64,000 bases of DNA from Pseudoalteromonas marina (GTDB lineage Bacteria; Pseudomonadota; Gammaproteobacteria; Enterobacterales; Alteromonadaceae): the NCBI RefSeq assembly GCF_000238335.3, contig NZ_AHCB03000012.1:248001-312000 (forward strand), read 5' to 3'. Positions 34,938 to 44,078 of the stretch are shown piece by piece (the first letter of the stretch is position 1; the number at the start of each line of letters is the position of its first letter). The notes under the pieces were generated by a model. The model did not search any database. It saw only the letters and a program-made list of their open reading frames with translations, and was not told where the DNA came from. Made by a program: the position numbers and the translations under genes.

Positions 34938-35627
34938 ATGCTAAAACCGCACACCGTATTTGTTAAAACCACCTTTCAATCTTCATTTCACTGTGAAAGT
35001 TACACAATTATATTAAAAACTATGCAGGCTATTTTTGGTGATATAAAAATGGATGATGCATTGCCTAAACCTGACGCGCGCGACAAGTTTGATTTATATT
35101 TAATTGATGGTGCTAAAAATAACTGGCTTGATTTATTACCTGCTGATTTACTTTGTTTAGCAAAAAAGCATAAGGTTGTTTTATTTAATGTTGAGCAAGA
35201 GGCTGTTTGCGAAAAAAACTTACTATTAAATCATGTTAATGGTGTTTTTTATAAATCGGATGCGCCAGAAGTTATTTTTAAGGGGTTAGTTAGGGTCACA
35301 TCCGATGAACTGTGGTTTACCCGAAAAGTAATTTCTAAAGCATTTAGTGATATTTTATTAGTTGCTTCTTCTTTTAACTCTTTAAAAGACGATATTACTT
35401 TAAAGCAAGACGATTATGCTCACCTGACCAAACGCGAAAAGTCGGTTATCCATTTAATTGCTCAAGGCGCGAGTAATAACACGATCGCGGATAAACTTAA
35501 TATAAGTGATCACACAGTAAAAACTCATTTGTATAGTGCCTTCAAAAAAACAAATTCACGAAATAGAGTAGAGCTTGCAAACTGGGCCCAGCGTTATGTA
35601 GCAGTATTATTACCTATGAGTAAGTAG
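34938..35627 (+). CDS. csgD: CsgD-like LuxR-family curli regulator
   Basis: The second ATG (34938) is chosen, since AAGG lies about 9 bases upstream and touches the first ATG (34929). The 229-aa protein has a receiver-like N-terminal domain lacking a clear phospho-acceptor set and a LuxR-type helix-turn-helix at about 160-218: LTKREKSVIHLIAQGASNN, TIADKLNISDHTVKTHLYS and AFKKTNSRNRVELANWA. This closely follows the CsgD pattern. It sits convergent with csgGFE. In enterobacteria csgD is in one operon with csgEFG; here it is separate and on the opposite strand. Confidence 0.88.
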   Translation: MLKPHTVFVKTTFQSSFHCESYTIILKTMQAIFGDIKMDDALPKPDARDKFDLYLIDGAKNNWLDLLPADLLCLAKKHKVVLFNVEQEAVCEKNLLLNHVNGVFYKSDAPEVIFKGLVRVTSDELWFTRKVISKAFSDILLVASSFNSLKDDITLKQDDYAHLTKREKSVIHLIAQGASNNTIADKLNISDHTVKTHLYSAFKKTNSRNRVELANWAQRYVAVLLPMSK

Positions 35628-35660
35628 CTTATTGCGGCTAAATAACAACATAAACCACAT

Positions 35661-35687
35661 AAAAAGGCTACGTAATGTAGCCTTTTT
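35661..35687. terminator. Bidirectional terminator between csgD and csgG
   Basis: AAAAAGGCTAC (35661-35671) and GTAGCCTTTTT (35677-35687) form an 11-bp stem with a 5-base loop. T-runs on both strands make it suited to end both convergent transcripts. Confidence 0.9.
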
Positions 35688-35706
35688 AGTTTTTTAAAAT
35701 AAAATA

Positions 35707-36480
35707 TTAAGCTGCTTTTTGAGCCCATAAGCCTTTATCAATGCCCTTTGTAACTAGGTCGGTCAGTGCTTTTTCTATTGCTTGAGTAACACATATACTC
35801 ATGGGTTCGTTGTCGCTAAAGCCACCTTCGGCTTCGGCAAGGCGCTTGTAGCTTACATATCTAAAAAAGCCTGCTCTCATTTCTTGGCTTAGTACTTTTT
35901 TGCTGGTGGCAACGCTCAATAGCACTTGGCCTGTTCGTACGTCTACGGCGCGTAAATATATTGAAATAGCATCTTCTCTATAAAGCTCAGAGGCGCCAAT
36001 ACCAAAGTACTCCATCCCTAAACCACCGGTTTTTACGTTGGTATCGTAGCTAATAATACCGCCTTCTAAAATTATTTTAGCGGTGGTTAATGGAGGAAGT
36101 TCAACACTGTTTGGGTTTTCTGATTGGGCTGCCCGAATAATTTTTCTTTCAGTTAATATATTTTGCAGACCTTCTCGTTCAACCGGTGTAAACCAGTCTG
36201 ATTCATGAAGCGCTTGTACTAAAATAGAATTAGCGCCTTGTGTTACGGCAGTAGAAAAAGAGCTTACATTTGTTTGGGGTTTGTATTGACCTGTTTGATC
36301 TCTAAATGAGTAAACTGAAACCGGTATACTGCCTGCTGGCTTTGGTAAGTTTTTTAGATCGCTGAATATTTCTGTTGGCTCAAGGCTCATTGCATTTTGT
36401 TGTGACGGTGGAATTAATTTGCCTAATGTTGAGCAACCGCTTAGCAGTAATAGTATTGCTACTGTTATTATTTTTTTCAT
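35707..36480 (-). CDS. csgG: Curli secretion channel CsgG
   Basis: CsgG is the outer-membrane lipoprotein that forms the nonameric curlin export channel. The 257-aa protein has lipobox LLSGC (Cys16), the IPVSVYSFRDQTGQYKP segment (about 53-69), NILTERKIIRAAQ, IILEGGIISYDTNVKTGG and the membrane hairpin region ending VLLSVATSKKVLS. Length is close to the enterobacterial protein (277 precursor). Its start overlaps the csgF stop by one base. Confidence 0.95.
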   Translation of the reverse strand: MKKIITVAILLLLSGCSTLGKLIPPSQQNAMSLEPTEIFSDLKNLPKPAGSIPVSVYSFRDQTGQYKPQTNVSSFSTAVTQGANSILVQALHESDWFTPVEREGLQNILTERKIIRAAQSENPNSVELPPLTTAKIILEGGIISYDTNVKTGGLGMEYFGIGASELYREDAISIYLRAVDVRTGQVLLSVATSKKVLSQEMRAGFFRYVSYKRLAEAEGGFSDNEPMSICVTQAIEKALTDLVTKGIDKGLWAQKAA

Positions 36481-36893
36481 TATCCAAACCTCGGTACTTC
36501 AATAATCACGACGGTGTCATCAATAATATTTGTTATTTTGACTGTAATGGTATCAGCGGTGCTGGTGATGACTTCAATTTGATAATCGCCACTCATAAAA
36601 ATTGAGTCTTGGTCAAAAATACTGTCTTCTATATCTTCCCCAAAGGCCATGTCTGTTATTTCACGTACCATACGGTTTAAATAAGTACGTTCAAGTGAGT
36701 CCTGAAATTGTTCAGCATAGCCTTTTTCGATTGAAGGCGCTTTATGCTTATTTTGGGCTTGTGCTTTACTCAATAGCATATTGGCATTAAGTGGGTTACC
36801 GCCAAAACTTGGGTTTATTGGGGTATAAACCATTTCAGTTGCTGATGCGCAAAAGGATAATGTTGTTATTATTGTAAATATTATTTTTTTCAT
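36480..36893 (-). CDS. csgF: Curli assembly factor CsgF
   Basis: CsgF is secreted through CsgG and links the channel to the nucleating fibre. The start at 36893 (MKKIIFTIITTLSFCASA, a good signal peptide) is preferred over an ATG four codons upstream that would overlap csgE further. The mature N-terminus EMVYTPINPSFGGNPLN carries the conserved NPSFGGNP motif that plugs CsgG. 137 aa, as expected. It overlaps csgE by a few bases. Confidence 0.94.
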   Translation of the reverse strand: MKKIIFTIITTLSFCASATEMVYTPINPSFGGNPLNANMLLSKAQAQNKHKAPSIEKGYAEQFQDSLERTYLNRMVREITDMAFGEDIEDSIFDQDSIFMSGDYQIEVITSTADTITVKITNIIDDTVVIIEVPRFG

Positions 36894-36894
36894 T

Positions 36895-37290
36895 TTACCA
36901 TCCATTTAAAGCCATATCTTTAGAAGATGTAGCCATGTTTGAGCGAGCCATTGCATCAATCACCGTATAGACCGCTTGTTCAACGCGTGCATCTAATGGC
37001 TCTAATCTGCGCCCTAAATAGGTTGCATATATAGTTTGATTGTTCATCACTAAGGTAAGCTTTGTTCCAGCTTTAGGTATTACTGTTTCTTTGATTTCAA
37101 TGTTAAAACCAGCCGTTGAAGGTAAGTCTCGCCAGTAATTTGAAAATTCATAGTAAAATTGATGCCCAAATCGGCTAATGCTTCTATCAAGTAACAGCCC
37201 ATCAATTTCAAGTTCATCTGCAGCAACACCTGGAGGGGCCAAATACAAAGCGAGTAAGAGCAGGAGAGTGATTTTTTTATTTATTTTCAT
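36895..37290 (-). CDS. csgE: Curli periplasmic adaptor CsgE
   Basis: CsgE caps the periplasmic side of CsgG and selects curlin subunits. The 131-aa product has a signal peptide (ending GVAA), LEIDGLLLDRSISRFGHQFY (about 28-47) and IKETVIPKAGTKLTLVMNN. No Shine-Dalgarno is seen directly before its ATG, which lies 10 bases past a stable hairpin. Translation may therefore depend on RNA structure. It is followed by csgF and csgG. Confidence 0.92.
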   Translation of the reverse strand: MKINKKITLLLLLALYLAPPGVAADELEIDGLLLDRSISRFGHQFYYEFSNYWRDLPSTAGFNIEIKETVIPKAGTKLTLVMNNQTIYATYLGRRLEPLDARVEQAVYTVIDAMARSNMATSSKDMALNGW

Positions 37291-37300
37291 AGTTTAAAAT

Positions 37301-37320
37301 AGGGGAGTTGAAGCTCCCCT
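37301..37320 (-). terminator. Attenuator hairpin between curlin gene and csgE
   Basis: AGGGGAG and CTCCCCT pair over a 6-base loop, followed on the minus strand by ATTTTAAAC. Placed between the curlin gene and csgE, it would let the abundant fibre subunit be made in excess over the export machinery. Confidence 0.65.
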
Positions 37321-37333
37321 TCATTGTTATTAA

Positions 37334-38836
37334 TTACATTTGTGTAATTGTGGCTGTATTACCGTCGCCAATTTGAGTAACCGTTACAGTACTATTAACA
37401 CCAATAACACCCCCCTCAACAATGTTGTCATTGCCAAGTTGAGTTACATTGAATGTAACGTTTTCACCACCTACTAAAAACGGTGATTGCTCAGTACCAA
37501 CAACCCAGTTATTTTCACCTTCTTGAGAAATATCTATGCTGTGGCCACTGCCTTCTACCATCATATCGATAAGGTTAAAGTCGCCATTTTGCGCAATATC
37601 AATTTGGTTAAAGTTACTATCAAGAATACCTGCAAGTGTAACCATGGTTTCATTTTGCAAGCCATCTTGTGTAATTTCGATGTCGTTTTCATTAGATGTA
37701 AGCGAAACGTCAGGGTAAGATGATTCAACAACGGCGATGTTTTCTTCACCAAGTTGGGTAAGGTTTACATCATTTCCTAGGCCATTAAAGTTTACTAAAT
37801 GAGCTGAGTTAACATCGCCAAATTGGCTAATTGTAAATTCATTATCTGAGCCTAATACGCCCATGTATGCTTCATTTTCGCTACCATTTTGAATGGCTGT
37901 AAGCTCGTTGTCGTTACCAATTAACTCAGCAGTTGTTGTATTAACGTCACCATTTTGCATCGCCATTACTTCGTTGTTTTCGCCTTCAAATAAAGCTGAA
38001 TCAACATTATTAGCCAAGCCTTCTTGGTCTATACCTACTTCGTTATCGCTACCTACAATAGCTGTGAAATTAACGGTGTTGTCAGCACCTTCTTGCTCAA
38101 CACCAAACTCATTATTGTCACCGTAAAGATCTGAAAGTGTTACAGCATTTTGGTCGCCAACTTGCTCAATATCTAACTCGTTATCGTTACCTTGTAGCGA
38201 GGTCACTCTGAACGTATTATAAAAGCCGTCTTGCTCTACCATTACTGCATTATCGTCGCCTGTAGCGCTTGTAATTACAGCTTCATGCCATTCACCAGTT
38301 TGTAATGCGCTTAGCTCATTGCCACTGCCTTGCATGTCCATGTTGTAAAACCAATGACCACCTGTACCTTGTTCAATATCAACAGTGTTGTCATCACCCA
38401 CAATAGAGTTGATTGCTTCATTGTTAAAAAATAAACCTTCGCCCTCTTGTGAAACATAAAGCTGATTATTGTTGCCGGTGACTGTAGTTAAAGCACCATT
38501 GTACAAACCGTCCTGAGAGTATATTTGTACGTTGTTATCGCCAACGGTGGTTACTTCTACAAAGTTACCTGTTTGGAATTGCGATACCTCGGTCGTGTTG
38601 TCATTACCAATGGTGGTAACCTGCATTGCATTGCCATCACCATCTTGCAGCAGTAATGCTGTGTTACCTACTTGGGTTTGCGCAAGTACCATTGAATTGC
38701 TCGTGCTTTGCACAGACACTTTTGTGCTTAAATCAGATACTGAGCCAGATTTAGTTGCTGTATCTGCAAAGGTAGAGAAGCTTGTGCCCATTGCAATTGC
38801 CACTGCACAGCTTAAAAGTGATTTATTTAACTTCAT
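37334..38836 (-). CDS. Giant curlin-repeat fibre protein
   Basis: The 500-aa protein has a signal peptide (MKLNKSLLSCAVAIAMG...TFA) and about 19 imperfect curlin repeats of roughly 22-25 residues with the pattern GxxNxxxxxQxGxxN (for example GNDNELDIEQVGDQNAVTL, GDNNEFGVEQEGADNTVNF). E. coli CsgA has five repeats in about 150 aa. The last repeat, TQIGDGNTATITQM, ends the protein. The sequence is acidic and poor in lysine and arginine. It is the only curlin gene visible: no CsgA/CsgB pair and no CsgC. It probably forms the amyloid itself or nucleates it. Confidence 0.9.
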   Translation of the reverse strand: MKLNKSLLSCAVAIAMGTSFSTFADTATKSGSVSDLSTKVSVQSTSNSMVLAQTQVGNTALLLQDGDGNAMQVTTIGNDNTTEVSQFQTGNFVEVTTVGDNNVQIYSQDGLYNGALTTVTGNNNQLYVSQEGEGLFFNNEAINSIVGDDNTVDIEQGTGGHWFYNMDMQGSGNELSALQTGEWHEAVITSATGDDNAVMVEQDGFYNTFRVTSLQGNDNELDIEQVGDQNAVTLSDLYGDNNEFGVEQEGADNTVNFTAIVGSDNEVGIDQEGLANNVDSALFEGENNEVMAMQNGDVNTTTAELIGNDNELTAIQNGSENEAYMGVLGSDNEFTISQFGDVNSAHLVNFNGLGNDVNLTQLGEENIAVVESSYPDVSLTSNENDIEITQDGLQNETMVTLAGILDSNFNQIDIAQNGDFNLIDMMVEGSGHSIDISQEGENNWVVGTEQSPFLVGGENVTFNVTQLGNDNIVEGGVIGVNSTVTVTQIGDGNTATITQM

Positions 38837-39341
38837 TATTTTCTCCTTGAAATAAAAATACCGAATGCCCTACGTTATTTTGTTTATATAGAGTATTCGC
38901 GTTTCCAGCATGCCGTGCCGGTATAAAGTTGTGATCTAAATGTTATTCAATGTTGTGTTGCGTTTTTTAAATGCACATTCACTGTATTCTTGAATTGTTA
39001 ATTCTTAAATCATCTTTTTTTACCAATTTTTTTATTGTTTTAATACAATTGGTTATGGTGCTTATATTTTTATTCTCACTGTTTTATTAAAAAACCAGTA
39101 AAAATTGTTGATCTATTTAAGTGTCCGATTATAAGAATTTGGCTCATAAAAAAGACTGCTTTTAGTGTTTTTTTAGCTGCGCCACTGGTCAAAAATGTTG
39201 ATTTTTTATTGTTTCCAATTTAAAGACTTGAGTAATTTTTGATTTGTTAGTTTGCTGGGTACATGCCATGTGATCTTTCTTATTCAATGTTGTCAGTAAA
39301 CTTGCTTAAATTTTTAAGCTTAATCAACTATGGATAGAACA
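38837..39341. other. Intergenic region between curlin gene and protease gene
   Basis: About 500 AT-rich bases between the divergent curlin gene and protease gene, with no credible coding frame. It must hold the curlin promoter and any CsgD-binding sites; I cannot define a CsgD motif by eye. AAGGAG (minus strand) lies just before the curlin ATG. Confidence 0.5.
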
Positions 39342-41843
39342 ATGAAAACAAAATTATCTATTATTACACTAGCGCTTGTTCCTTGTTTAGCTGCTGCGCA
39401 ACTACCAGAAACAAGTATTAAGCAATCAGTAACTGCAAGCAGTGATTCGCTTATTGTTAAATACAAAAAAAATGTGTCAGCTAAAATGCGTAAGCAAGCT
39501 CGGTCGTTAGTAAGAGCCAAAATCTCTGACATGAACAGCGATGAGGTTGATGATAACTATAAGTCTTTACTTTCAGGCCGCTTAGCTAAATTTAAAGTAA
39601 CGGGTATGAGTACTAAAGAGGCAATAAAACGTCTTAAAACTCATCAGGCTATTGAATATGTTGAACCAGACTACCGTGTAAGCATTGCCACTACGCCAAA
39701 TGATCCGCGTTTTGGTGACCTGTGGGGTTTAAATAACGAGGGTCAAACCGGTGGTGTAGCTGACGCCGATATTGATGCACCTGAAGCATGGTCAATTTCT
39801 ACGGGTAGTAGAGATGTGGTTGTTGGTGTAATTGATACCGGTGTTGATTATAGTCACCCCGATCTTTTAGCAAATGCTTGGGTTAACCCTGGTGAGATAG
39901 CTGGCGATGGAATTGATAACGACGGTAACGGTTATGTTGATGATGTTCATGGCATCAATGCAATTACTAACTCAGGCGACCCGATGGACGACCAAGGGCA
40001 TGGTACGCATGTTTCAGGAACCATTGGTGCAAGTGGCAACAATAACGAAGGCATTGTGGGTGTAAATCATGATGTATCTATCGCTGGTTGTAAATTTTTA
40101 GATGCTTCAGGTAGTGGTTCAACGTCTGATGCTATTAAATGTATTGACTACATGGTTGGTCTTAAAAACTCAGGTGTTAACCTTCGCGTACTAAATAATA
40201 GTTGGGGTGGAGGCGGTTATAGCCAAGCTTTAGCCGATGCAATAACGGCCAGTGAAGACGCAGACATTTTATTCGTAGCAGCAGCAGGGAATGACGCAGT
40301 AGATAACGATGTAAACCCGCACTACCCATCTAACTACGAAAACGACAGCGTGCTATCAATTGCAAGTACAGATAGCAGTGATAATATGTCTGGTTTTTCG
40401 CAGTGGGGTCTAGAAAGTGTTGATATGGGCGCGCCGGGTAGCGCTATTCTTTCAACTATTCCAGGTGGCGGTTACGCTACTTATTCTGGCACTTCAATGG
40501 CAACACCACATGTTGCAGGTGTGGCTGCTCTTGTTCTTTCAGTAAACCCAGATTTAACAACAGTAGAGTTAAAAGAGCTGCTAATGAGCAGCGGCGATGC
40601 CAATACTGCTTTAACGGGTAAAACTGTTGCAGGTACGCGTTTAAATGCAAACCAGGCATTATTAGATGCTGACCCTACACCTGGCTTTAAATTATCGGTT
40701 ACTCCAACAACTCAGCAAGCAACCGTTGGCGATACAGTTACCTACACGTTTGAGATTGGTTCGATTGCGCAGTGGGATGGCGATGTAGCGCTTTCGCTTA
40801 GTTCTAGTCTAGAGGGGGCTTCACTTAGTGCTTCTACAGCACGCCCAGGTGATGAGGTTGTTTTAACTGTAAATACGTTTGATGACACGCCTTGGGGTAA
40901 TTATGATTTTATGGTTGAGGCAAGTACAGATCAGCAGTTAAAAACACAAACTGTGTCATTAATGCTACAGCCTGCAGGCTTAAACGATTTTACATATAGC
41001 AGTGATGAAAACGTATCTATTCCAGATAACGATCCACAAGGTGCAAGCTCTGTAATTACCGTTGCTGATGATTTAACTCTTTTTGGCACTTCCGCCGATG
41101 TAAACATTACTCACACGTGGTCTGGTGACTTGGTACTGACGCTAACATCAGCTCAAGGTTCTGAAGTTACGTTACAAAGTAACCAAGGTGGCAGTGAAGA
41201 CGATATTGTTAAAACATTTACATCAAGCGCATTTAACGGCGAAGTTGCAACAGGTGATTGGACGTTACACGTTGTAGATACAGCGGGAGCTGATGTTGGT
41301 AACATCAATGGTTGGTCTCTTACATTTAGTGCGATTGGAGAAGTTACTCCACAGCCACCACAAGCGAGCTTTGACACTGAAATAGAAGGCTTAACGGCCA
41401 TGTTTACAGATGCAAGTACTGATGCCAACAGCGATATTACACAGTGGAGCTGGAGCTTTGGTGATGGGGCAACATCGTCTGATCAAAATCCAACTCATGT
41501 GTACGCAGGCTCTGGCAGCTACAACGTTGAATTAACCGTAACAGACAGCGAAGGTAATACGAGTACGTATATGCAAACGGTTGTTGTTAGTGATGTAGAT
41601 ATTGAGCTTACATTAAAACGCGCTAATAAATCACGCTTGGGTACTATGCGTGTAGATCTTAGCTGGGGCACAGTAGGAGCTGAATCGATGAACGTTTACC
41701 GTAATGGTGAGCTAATTGATACTACGTCGGATAACGGCCGCTACCGTGATTACGAGCGTGGTGCTTCACTTTCTAGCTACGATTACCAATTATGTGTTTC
41801 TGATAACGTATGCTCTAACATCGTAACAGTAACATTTAATTAA
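39342..41843 (+). CDS. Secreted subtilisin-like (S8) serine protease
   Basis: The start at 39342 gives a normal signal peptide (MKTKLSIITLALVPCLAAA); an ATG four codons earlier adds MDRT. The 833-aa protein has an I9-type propeptide (about 30-110), the S8 catalytic domain with Asp165 (VIDTGVDYSHPD), His220 (GHGTHVSGTIG) and Ser385 (GTSMATPHVAG), a proprotein-convertase P domain (about 550-665) and a PKD domain (about 667-745, WSWSFGDGATSSDQNPTHVY). Such proteases are common exoenzymes of marine Pseudoalteromonas. It is divergent from the curlin gene, but a functional link is not shown. Confidence 0.93.
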   Translation: MKTKLSIITLALVPCLAAAQLPETSIKQSVTASSDSLIVKYKKNVSAKMRKQARSLVRAKISDMNSDEVDDNYKSLLSGRLAKFKVTGMSTKEAIKRLKTHQAIEYVEPDYRVSIATTPNDPRFGDLWGLNNEGQTGGVADADIDAPEAWSISTGSRDVVVGVIDTGVDYSHPDLLANAWVNPGEIAGDGIDNDGNGYVDDVHGINAITNSGDPMDDQGHGTHVSGTIGASGNNNEGIVGVNHDVSIAGCKFLDASGSGSTSDAIKCIDYMVGLKNSGVNLRVLNNSWGGGGYSQALADAITASEDADILFVAAAGNDAVDNDVNPHYPSNYENDSVLSIASTDSSDNMSGFSQWGLESVDMGAPGSAILSTIPGGGYATYSGTSMATPHVAGVAALVLSVNPDLTTVELKELLMSSGDANTALTGKTVAGTRLNANQALLDADPTPGFKLSVTPTTQQATVGDTVTYTFEIGSIAQWDGDVALSLSSSLEGASLSASTARPGDEVVLTVNTFDDTPWGNYDFMVEASTDQQLKTQTVSLMLQPAGLNDFTYSSDENVSIPDNDPQGASSVITVADDLTLFGTSADVNITHTWSGDLVLTLTSAQGSEVTLQSNQGGSEDDIVKTFTSSAFNGEVATGDWTLHVVDTAGADVGNINGWSLTFSAIGEVTPQPPQASFDTEIEGLTAMFTDASTDANSDITQWSWSFGDGATSSDQNPTHVYAGSGSYNVELTVTDSEGNTSTYMQTVVVSDVDIELTLKRANKSRLGTMRVDLSWGTVGAESMNVYRNGELIDTTSDNGRYRDYERGASLSSYDYQLCVSDNVCSNIVTVTFN

Positions 41844-41865
41844 GTAACACCCCCTTAGAGTAACC

Positions 41866-41893
41866 AAAGCCCAGCTATGCTGGGCTTTTTATG
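41866..41893. terminator. Terminator between protease gene and purine operon
   Basis: AAAGCCCAGC (41866-41875) and GCTGGGCTTT (41879-41888) form a 10-bp stem with a 3-base loop; T-run on the plus strand. It lies between the convergent protease and puuE genes and may serve both. Confidence 0.88.
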
Positions 41894-41935
41894 TTTTACA
41901 ATGCCATTATTTTAGAAGCGTCGTCATAATTATAA

Positions 41936-42862
41936 TTATTTGTATGGATGGGTTTTAAGCCAGTGCTCCGCAATTTGCTCGCGCGTGGCAAACCATACCT
42001 GCTCATGCGAGCGGGCATATTCTAAAAACCGTGCGAGGGCTTTAATGCGTCCAGGGCGGCCAATTAAGCGGCAATGCAGCCCTATCGACATCATTTTTGG
42101 GGTGTTTTCACCTTGTGGATCGCCTTCTGCATAAAGCGTATCGAATGCATCTTTTAAATAATTATAAAATTGATCGCCGGCGTTAAAGCCTTGCACAGCA
42201 GCAAAGCGCATGTCGTTTACATCAAGCGTGTAGGGCACTATTAACTGTGGTTTACCTTCTTTAATACTGTAAAAGGGTAAGTCGTCGCTGTAGTCATCGG
42301 CATCATATAAAAACGAGCCATTTTCTACCACTAGGGCAGCAGTATTTGGGCTTGTGCGTCCGGTGTACCAGCCTTTAGGCTTTTTACCGGTAAGTGCTTG
42401 AATGATCTCAATGGCTTTTTGCATGTGCTCGCGCTCGGTTTGCTTATCTATATGTTGATAGTTGATCCAGCGCAGACCATGGCTTGCAATTTCGTGTCCT
42501 GCCTCAACAAACGCTTTAGCTACATCGGGATGGCGCTCAAGGGCCATTGCGACTGCAAAAATGGTGACCGGTATATCGTATTTTTTAAAGAGTTTAAGTA
42601 AACGCCACACACCTGCTCGTGAGCCATATTCGTATATGGACTCCATGCTTATATGGCGGTTTTCTACATGCGGGGCGCTGACTATTTCAGACAAAAATGT
42701 TTCAGCCGCTGCATCACCGTGTAATACACAGTTTTCGCCGCCTTCTTCGTAATTTAATACCACTTGCACGGCTATGCGGGCTTTATTGGGCCAATTTGCA
42801 TGGGGCACCTGTGAGCCATAACCAATTAAATCGCGCGGGTAGTGTTTAAATTGCTCGCTCAT
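41936..42862 (-). CDS. puuE: Allantoinase PuuE (polysaccharide-deacetylase type)
   Basis: PuuE opens the allantoin ring to give allantoate, without metal. The 308-aa protein belongs to the polysaccharide deacetylase-fold family; diagnostic stretches are YPRDLIGYGSQVPHANWPN, VLNYEEGGENCVLHGD (about 36-51), ESIYEYGSRAGVWRLL, HEIASHGLRWINYQ and MSIGLHCRLIGRPGR. It is the last gene of the xdhA operon, one base after puuD. In the pathway it receives allantoin from uraD. Confidence 0.95.
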   Translation of the reverse strand: MSEQFKHYPRDLIGYGSQVPHANWPNKARIAVQVVLNYEEGGENCVLHGDAAAETFLSEIVSAPHVENRHISMESIYEYGSRAGVWRLLKLFKKYDIPVTIFAVAMALERHPDVAKAFVEAGHEIASHGLRWINYQHIDKQTEREHMQKAIEIIQALTGKKPKGWYTGRTSPNTAALVVENGSFLYDADDYSDDLPFYSIKEGKPQLIVPYTLDVNDMRFAAVQGFNAGDQFYNYLKDAFDTLYAEGDPQGENTPKMMSIGLHCRLIGRPGRIKALARFLEYARSHEQVWFATREQIAEHWLKTHPYK

Positions 42863-42863
42863 G

Positions 42864-44075
42864 CTATTGCTCCTTTTTTACTGTACTTAGCCAAGTGCCC
42901 AGCGTTTCGCGCTCTGTATCAGTCATTTTGGTCATATTAGCCAATGGCATATCTTTGGTAATAACGGCGCGGGTATGAATAAGTGCACTGGCTTTTTTTA
43001 CATCATTGATAGAGTCGAGCTTAAAGCCAAGGGGCGCTGTTTGAAAAAGCTCAGATGTAGGTGTTTCACTGTGGCACTGTGTACAGTGCTTGCTGATTAT
43101 ATCCCAAACTTGAGTGTCGGTAATGCTCGCTTGTAAAGGTGCGTTTTCGTCTGCATTTGTTGGGCTGCTAGGCCAAGGCGCTATGGCAAGCATTAAGGCA
43201 AAAAAGGCGGCAATACCACTTATAAGTACCGAGGGTTTATTAACGCCTTGGTGCTTTAAGTTAAAGTAATGGCGTATCCACATGCCAATGCCAAATAGCG
43301 CAATTAATATAAGCCAGCCAAAGCTGTGGCTGTAGGTATATGGAAAGTGGTTGCTCAGCATAATAAATACCACAGGTAACGTGGCGTAGTTATTATGAAT
43401 AGAGCACAGCTTTGCTTTTAAACCCGGTGCTGAATCAGGAATGCGGCCAGCTTCTACTTCGCTTACCATGTAGCGTTGCCCTGGCATAATAATGTGGTAC
43501 ACATTGCCAACCATACACGTACCAATAAGCGCACCTACATGAATATAAACCGCGCGGTCACTAAATAGCTGATCGACCCCGTAAGTCCAAAGGGCCAATA
43601 TGCCAATAACCATAGCAATAAACGCTTTACCGTTTTCAACGAGCGGGGTTTTGCATAATAATCGATAAACACCATAACCTAAGCCAATAAAGCCAAGCGA
43701 CGCGCCAATAGCGGCAAATTTACTTAGTTCACTTTTACTGTTATCGATTAGGTAAACATCGGCGCCAACATAATAAAGTAGGCTAAATAATAAAATACCG
43801 GTGATCCACGTTGTGTAGGCTTCCCATTTAAACCAGTGCAGGGTGTGTGGCATTTGTTCAGGGCCATTTTGATACTTAGCCACTTCGTAAAAGCCACCGC
43901 CGTGCACGGCCCATAAATCGCCTTTTATACCTTTGTCTTGTTTCCACTGGGGTGGTGTTTGTAAGTTGTTATCAAGCCATGCAAAATAAAACGATGCCCC
44001 AATCCAGGCTATGCCCGCAATTACATGAAAATAACGCAATACTAAGTGAGCAAGCTCAAATAAATAATTTTCCAT
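42864..44075 (-). CDS. puuD: Membrane urate hydroxylase PuuD with cytochrome c domain
   Basis: PuuD oxidises urate to 5-hydroxyisourate in the inner membrane and passes electrons to the respiratory chain through its own haem, so no peroxide is made. The 403-aa protein has multiple membrane segments (starting LRYFHVIAGIAWIGASFYFAW) and a C-terminal cytochrome c domain with haem site CTQCH (about residue 335). Conserved family motif WKWEAYTTWITG appears as FKWEAYTTWITG near 85. It lies between guaD and puuE in the operon. Confidence 0.94.
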   Translation of the reverse strand: MENYLFELAHLVLRYFHVIAGIAWIGASFYFAWLDNNLQTPPQWKQDKGIKGDLWAVHGGGFYEVAKYQNGPEQMPHTLHWFKWEAYTTWITGILLFSLLYYVGADVYLIDNSKSELSKFAAIGASLGFIGLGYGVYRLLCKTPLVENGKAFIAMVIGILALWTYGVDQLFSDRAVYIHVGALIGTCMVGNVYHIIMPGQRYMVSEVEAGRIPDSAPGLKAKLCSIHNNYATLPVVFIMLSNHFPYTYSHSFGWLILIALFGIGMWIRHYFNLKHQGVNKPSVLISGIAAFFALMLAIAPWPSSPTNADENAPLQASITDTQVWDIISKHCTQCHSETPTSELFQTAPLGFKLDSINDVKKASALIHTRAVITKDMPLANMTKMTDTERETLGTWLSTVKKEQ

Positions 44076-44078
44076 TGG

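Noticed and set aside
37334..38836. Repeats in this stretch as a CRISPR or DNA satellite array
   Set aside because: The period is protein-level (about 22-25 codons of degenerate curlin repeats) inside one open frame; DNA repeats are imperfect and there are no spacers.
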